The position numbers and the translations under genes were made by a program. 40,788 nucleotides of DNA from Caulobacteraceae bacterium (lineage in GTDB: Bacteria > Pseudomonadota > Alphaproteobacteria > Caulobacterales > Caulobacteraceae): assembly GCA_025450315.1 (NCBI GenBank), contig JANWHQ010000081.1:1-40788 (forward strand), given 5' to 3'. The notes beneath the pieces were generated by a model. That model worked only from the letters and a program-made list of their open reading frames with translations, was not told where the DNA came from and ran no database searches. This document shows positions 38,695 to 40,788 of this stretch, one piece after another (the first letter of the stretch is position 1; each line of letters starts with the position of its first letter).

Positions 38695-40788
38695 CAGCCC
38701 AGGTCGCCGACGGCCGTCTCGAACAGCAGGAAGGCCCGGCCCTCGTCACTGGACAGAAGGGCGATCACCGCTTCGCGGCCGCCGGCCTTGCCCACCTGGC
38801 TGCGGATCTGCTCGTCGAAATCGCCGACGAACCGCTCGACATGGGCCCTCAGGCCCTTCTCGGCCAGGATCCGCCGCGAGAGGCGGCGCACGGCAGTGGG
38901 CGCCAGTCGGCGCACGATGGCCCGGGCGCCTTCCGGGTCGCCGGATTCCTGCACCGCCGCGATCTCGTCGATGCGGGCGGGGGGCAGGAAGGCGGCCGGA
39001 TCCACGCCCAACCCCTCGATCTCGCCGAGCAGCCGGTCCACCAGCTGGCGGTTGTCGACGGGCGTGTCGTCCATGGAGGACAGCAGCTCCTGCCAGGTCC
39101 AGCCGGCGCCTTCCGAAGCGGGGTCGGCGGGGGCGTTCGGCTGCCCGGCGCCCTCGAACACCTGGCTGACCTCGGAGTCGGCGGTGGTCGGCGACAGCTT
39201 CAGCCGCGGACGCAGGCCCGCGTCTGCGGCGGCCGAACGCGGCGGCTGGGGCGGCGGGGCGAACCTGCGGGGCGGCGCGTCGGACAGGGGGGCGCGGGGC
39301 GACGCGGGCGCCGCTGGACGGTTGGACACCACGCCCATCAGCCGTACGGCCTCGCTCAGCATTTCGTAGTTGCGGCGCACGCGCTCCTGGAACGCGGCGT
39401 CGATGGCCTGGGTTTCCTCCGCCGCCGCGCGGGCGGTGGCCAAGAGGTTCTCCACGCCGGCCGTCAGGGTCGCCTGCAGCGCCTGGGTCTTGGCGGCGGT
39501 GTCGGCGGGCAGCATGCTCAGGCGCTGCTCGAAGGCGGTCACCGCGCCCTCGAGGCCGGTCAGGGTCGAGCGGGCCATCTCGGTGGCGCGCTCGATGCGC
39601 TCGGCGGTCTTGCCCGAGGCCTGCTCGATCAGCTCCGAGGACTGGGCGATCAGCCGCGAAGCCTCGTCCAGCCGCGCCTGGACGGCGGCGTCGGCCTGCT
39701 GGCTGGCGGCGAACGCGGTCTCGCTCAGCTGCTCCAGCTTCCTGCGGGCGGACTCGTGCTGGCCCTCCGCCATGCGGGTGGCGGACTCGGCGGCCTGAAG
39801 CACCGTCTCGATGCTCCGCATGGCGTCCGCTTCCAGCGCCTGACGGGCGCCGCGGGCCGCCTCGGCGGTCTCGGCCATCCGCTGGGCGGCCTCTTCTTCC
39901 ATGGCCTCGCGCTCGCGCACGACGCCGTCGGCCAGGTCCTGCAGCGTCCGCTCGATGTCGGCGAGGATGCTCTCGCGCTCGAAGCGGGCGGCTTCGGACA
40001 GGGCGCCCAGGGACTGGAGGGCGCTGGCGGCCAGCAGGTCCCGTTCGGCCTTGGCCATCTCGGCCGCTTCCTGGGCCTGGCGCACGGCCGCGTCGGTGAG
40101 GTCGGCCAGCGAGCTCGCGGCGGCGGCGGCCGCGTCGTGCAGATTGGCGATGCTGTCGGTGGAGTGGGAAAGGACTTCGGTCAGCTGGACGCGCTGGGCC
40201 TCGACCACCATCGAGAAGTCCTCGTGGTCGGCGCGGATCTCGTTGGAGACCTGCACCAGGGCGGCGCGCTGGTCGGTGAGGGTGTCCTCCATCGAGCGGA
40301 TCTGGTCGCCCACGCCGAGGGTGGCGGTCTCCAGCCGGGCGGCCTGGCGGGCCAGATCGTCGCTGGCGGTCTGGGCCGCCTGGGACGCTTCTTGGGCGGC
40401 GGTGGACAGGTCCGCCGCGCGGGCGGCCAGCGCCGCCTCGGCCTCGCCGATCTGGGTCTGGGCGAGGTCGGACGCCTCGGCGACCATGCGGGCCTGGCGG
40501 GTGATCGCCTCGCCGATCTCGCGCGAGCGTTCGTCGAGCGCCTCGGCCATGCCGCCCATGCTCTCACGTTCGCTGGAAAGGCTCTCCCCGACGGTCCGGG
40601 CGGAACTGACGGCGCCCTCGGCCAGGGCGGTCAGGCGGCCGGTTTCCTCGGCGAAGGTCTCGTGCAGGGCCAAGAGGTCGGCCCGGGCCTGGGCCGCGAT
40701 CTCGGTCAGGGCGCGAATCTCCTCGCGCACCCGGGCGGCGGCGGCGTTGGCCTCGGCCGACCCCAGGACGGCGGGCTGGAAGACCTCC
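38694..40788 (-). CDS. tipN: TipN-like polar coiled-coil protein, 5' partial
   Basis: The frame is open to the right edge, so only the C-terminal 697 residues are present and the GTG at 40730 is internal. A very long coiled coil fills about the first 480 visible residues (heptads rich in Ala, Glu, Arg: ARADLLALHETFAEETGRLT, EREAMEEEAAQRMAETAEAA). A Pro-rich linker follows (PRAPLSDAPPRRFAPPPQPP), then a compact C-terminal domain of about 140 residues with WTWQELLSSMDD, DRLLGEIEGLG and ALLSSDEGRAFLLFE. Caulobacter TipN, the new-pole marker, has N-terminal membrane helices (outside the window) and this layout. The name rests on layout and lineage. Confidence 0.6.
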   Translation of the reverse strand, partial: EVFQPAVLGSAEANAAAARVREEIRALTEIAAQARADLLALHETFAEETGRLTALAEGAVSSARTVGESLSSERESMGGMAEALDERSREIGEAITRQARMVAEASDLAQTQIGEAEAALAARAADLSTAAQEASQAAQTASDDLARQAARLETATLGVGDQIRSMEDTLTDQRAALVQVSNEIRADHEDFSMVVEAQRVQLTEVLSHSTDSIANLHDAAAAAASSLADLTDAAVRQAQEAAEMAKAERDLLAASALQSLGALSEAARFERESILADIERTLQDLADGVVREREAMEEEAAQRMAETAEAARGARQALEADAMRSIETVLQAAESATRMAEGQHESARRKLEQLSETAFAASQQADAAVQARLDEASRLIAQSSELIEQASGKTAERIERATEMARSTLTGLEGAVTAFEQRLSMLPADTAAKTQALQATLTAGVENLLATARAAAEETQAIDAAFQERVRRNYEMLSEAVRLMGVVSNRPAAPASPRAPLSDAPPRRFAPPPQPPRSAAADAGLRPRLKLSPTTADSEVSQVFEGAGQPNAPADPASEGAGWTWQELLSSMDDTPVDNRQLVDRLLGEIEGLGVDPAAFLPPARIDEIAAVQESGDPEGARAIVRRLAPTAVRRLSRRILAEKGLRAHVERFVGDFDEQIRSQVGKAGGREAVIALLSSDEGRAFLLFETAVGDLG

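Overview
The window is a very GC-rich, densely packed chromosomal segment of an alphaproteobacterium, most likely Caulobacterales (Caulobacter/Phenylobacterium type). The pointers are a TipN-like polar coiled-coil protein, a 347-residue MreB, a long-chain polyprenyl diphosphate synthase suited to ubiquinone-10, an HfsK-like FemAB/GNAT protein beside a glycosyltransferase, and a leucine-rich leader peptide before leuA. I see no rRNA, tRNA, CRISPR array, insertion sequence, integrase or phage genes. Most of the content is core or lineage-typical metabolism and cell-shape genes.

Layout. 1-3328: mutA (5' end outside the window) and mutB, the two subunits of methylmalonyl-CoA mutase. 3345-5361: an ArsR regulator whose start codon lies inside a double inverted-repeat operator, followed by an SRPBCC/AHSA1 protein, a glutathione transferase and a two-CBS-domain protein. 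5367-10650 (minus): a fused protein-isoaspartate methyltransferase/erythromycin-esterase-like protein, an HfsK-like acyltransferase with a family 2 glycosyltransferase, and free methionine-(R)-sulfoxide reductase behind a GDT1/TMEM165 cation transporter. 10880-11580: a small exported protein, a strong terminator hairpin, and an ABM monooxygenase. 11590-14174 (minus): DUF924, then the coupled thyA-folA pair with a DUF1796 gene behind it. 14347-17836: an RcnB-like secreted protein, ilvC, an Inh-like exported protein and an unknown membrane-anchored protein. 17973-22039: a nucleoside deoxyribosyltransferase, a TrmN6-like methyltransferase, polyprenyl diphosphate synthase and a TPR-GSCFA protein, with overlapping convergent 3' ends. 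22107-27338: aspartate aminotransferase, a lipoprotein, a VTT-domain membrane protein, the leuA leader and leuA, and an EamA-type transporter. 27454-29860: an unusual tandem-duplicated LpxL-like protein and an unknown anchored protein. 30117-36241: the rod-shape cluster mreB-mreC-mreD-mrdA(PBP2)-rodA. 36243-40788 (minus): tipN-like, dipeptide epimerase, DUF423 and proline iminopeptidase.

How the genes work together. The rod cluster is a complete elongasome set: MreB filaments, the MreC/MreD linkers, the transpeptidase PBP2 and the glycosyltransferase RodA. Its last four genes overlap or nearly touch. Downstream and convergent with it lie a peptidoglycan-dipeptide recycling enzyme and a TipN-like pole marker, so about 10 kb at the right end is devoted to the envelope and polarity. 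Branched-chain amino-acid synthesis appears twice (ilvC, leuA). Only leuA has a recognisable leader peptide, rich in CTT leucine codons, with a promoter placed so that the transcript would start at or next to the leader's own ATG.

The items I rate most worth a second look are the leuA leader and its folding region, which lacks an obvious U-run; the duplicated LpxL-like protein; the ArsR operator across the start codon; and the terminator-like hairpin immediately before the ABM gene. I did not find a wholly new defence or mobile system.
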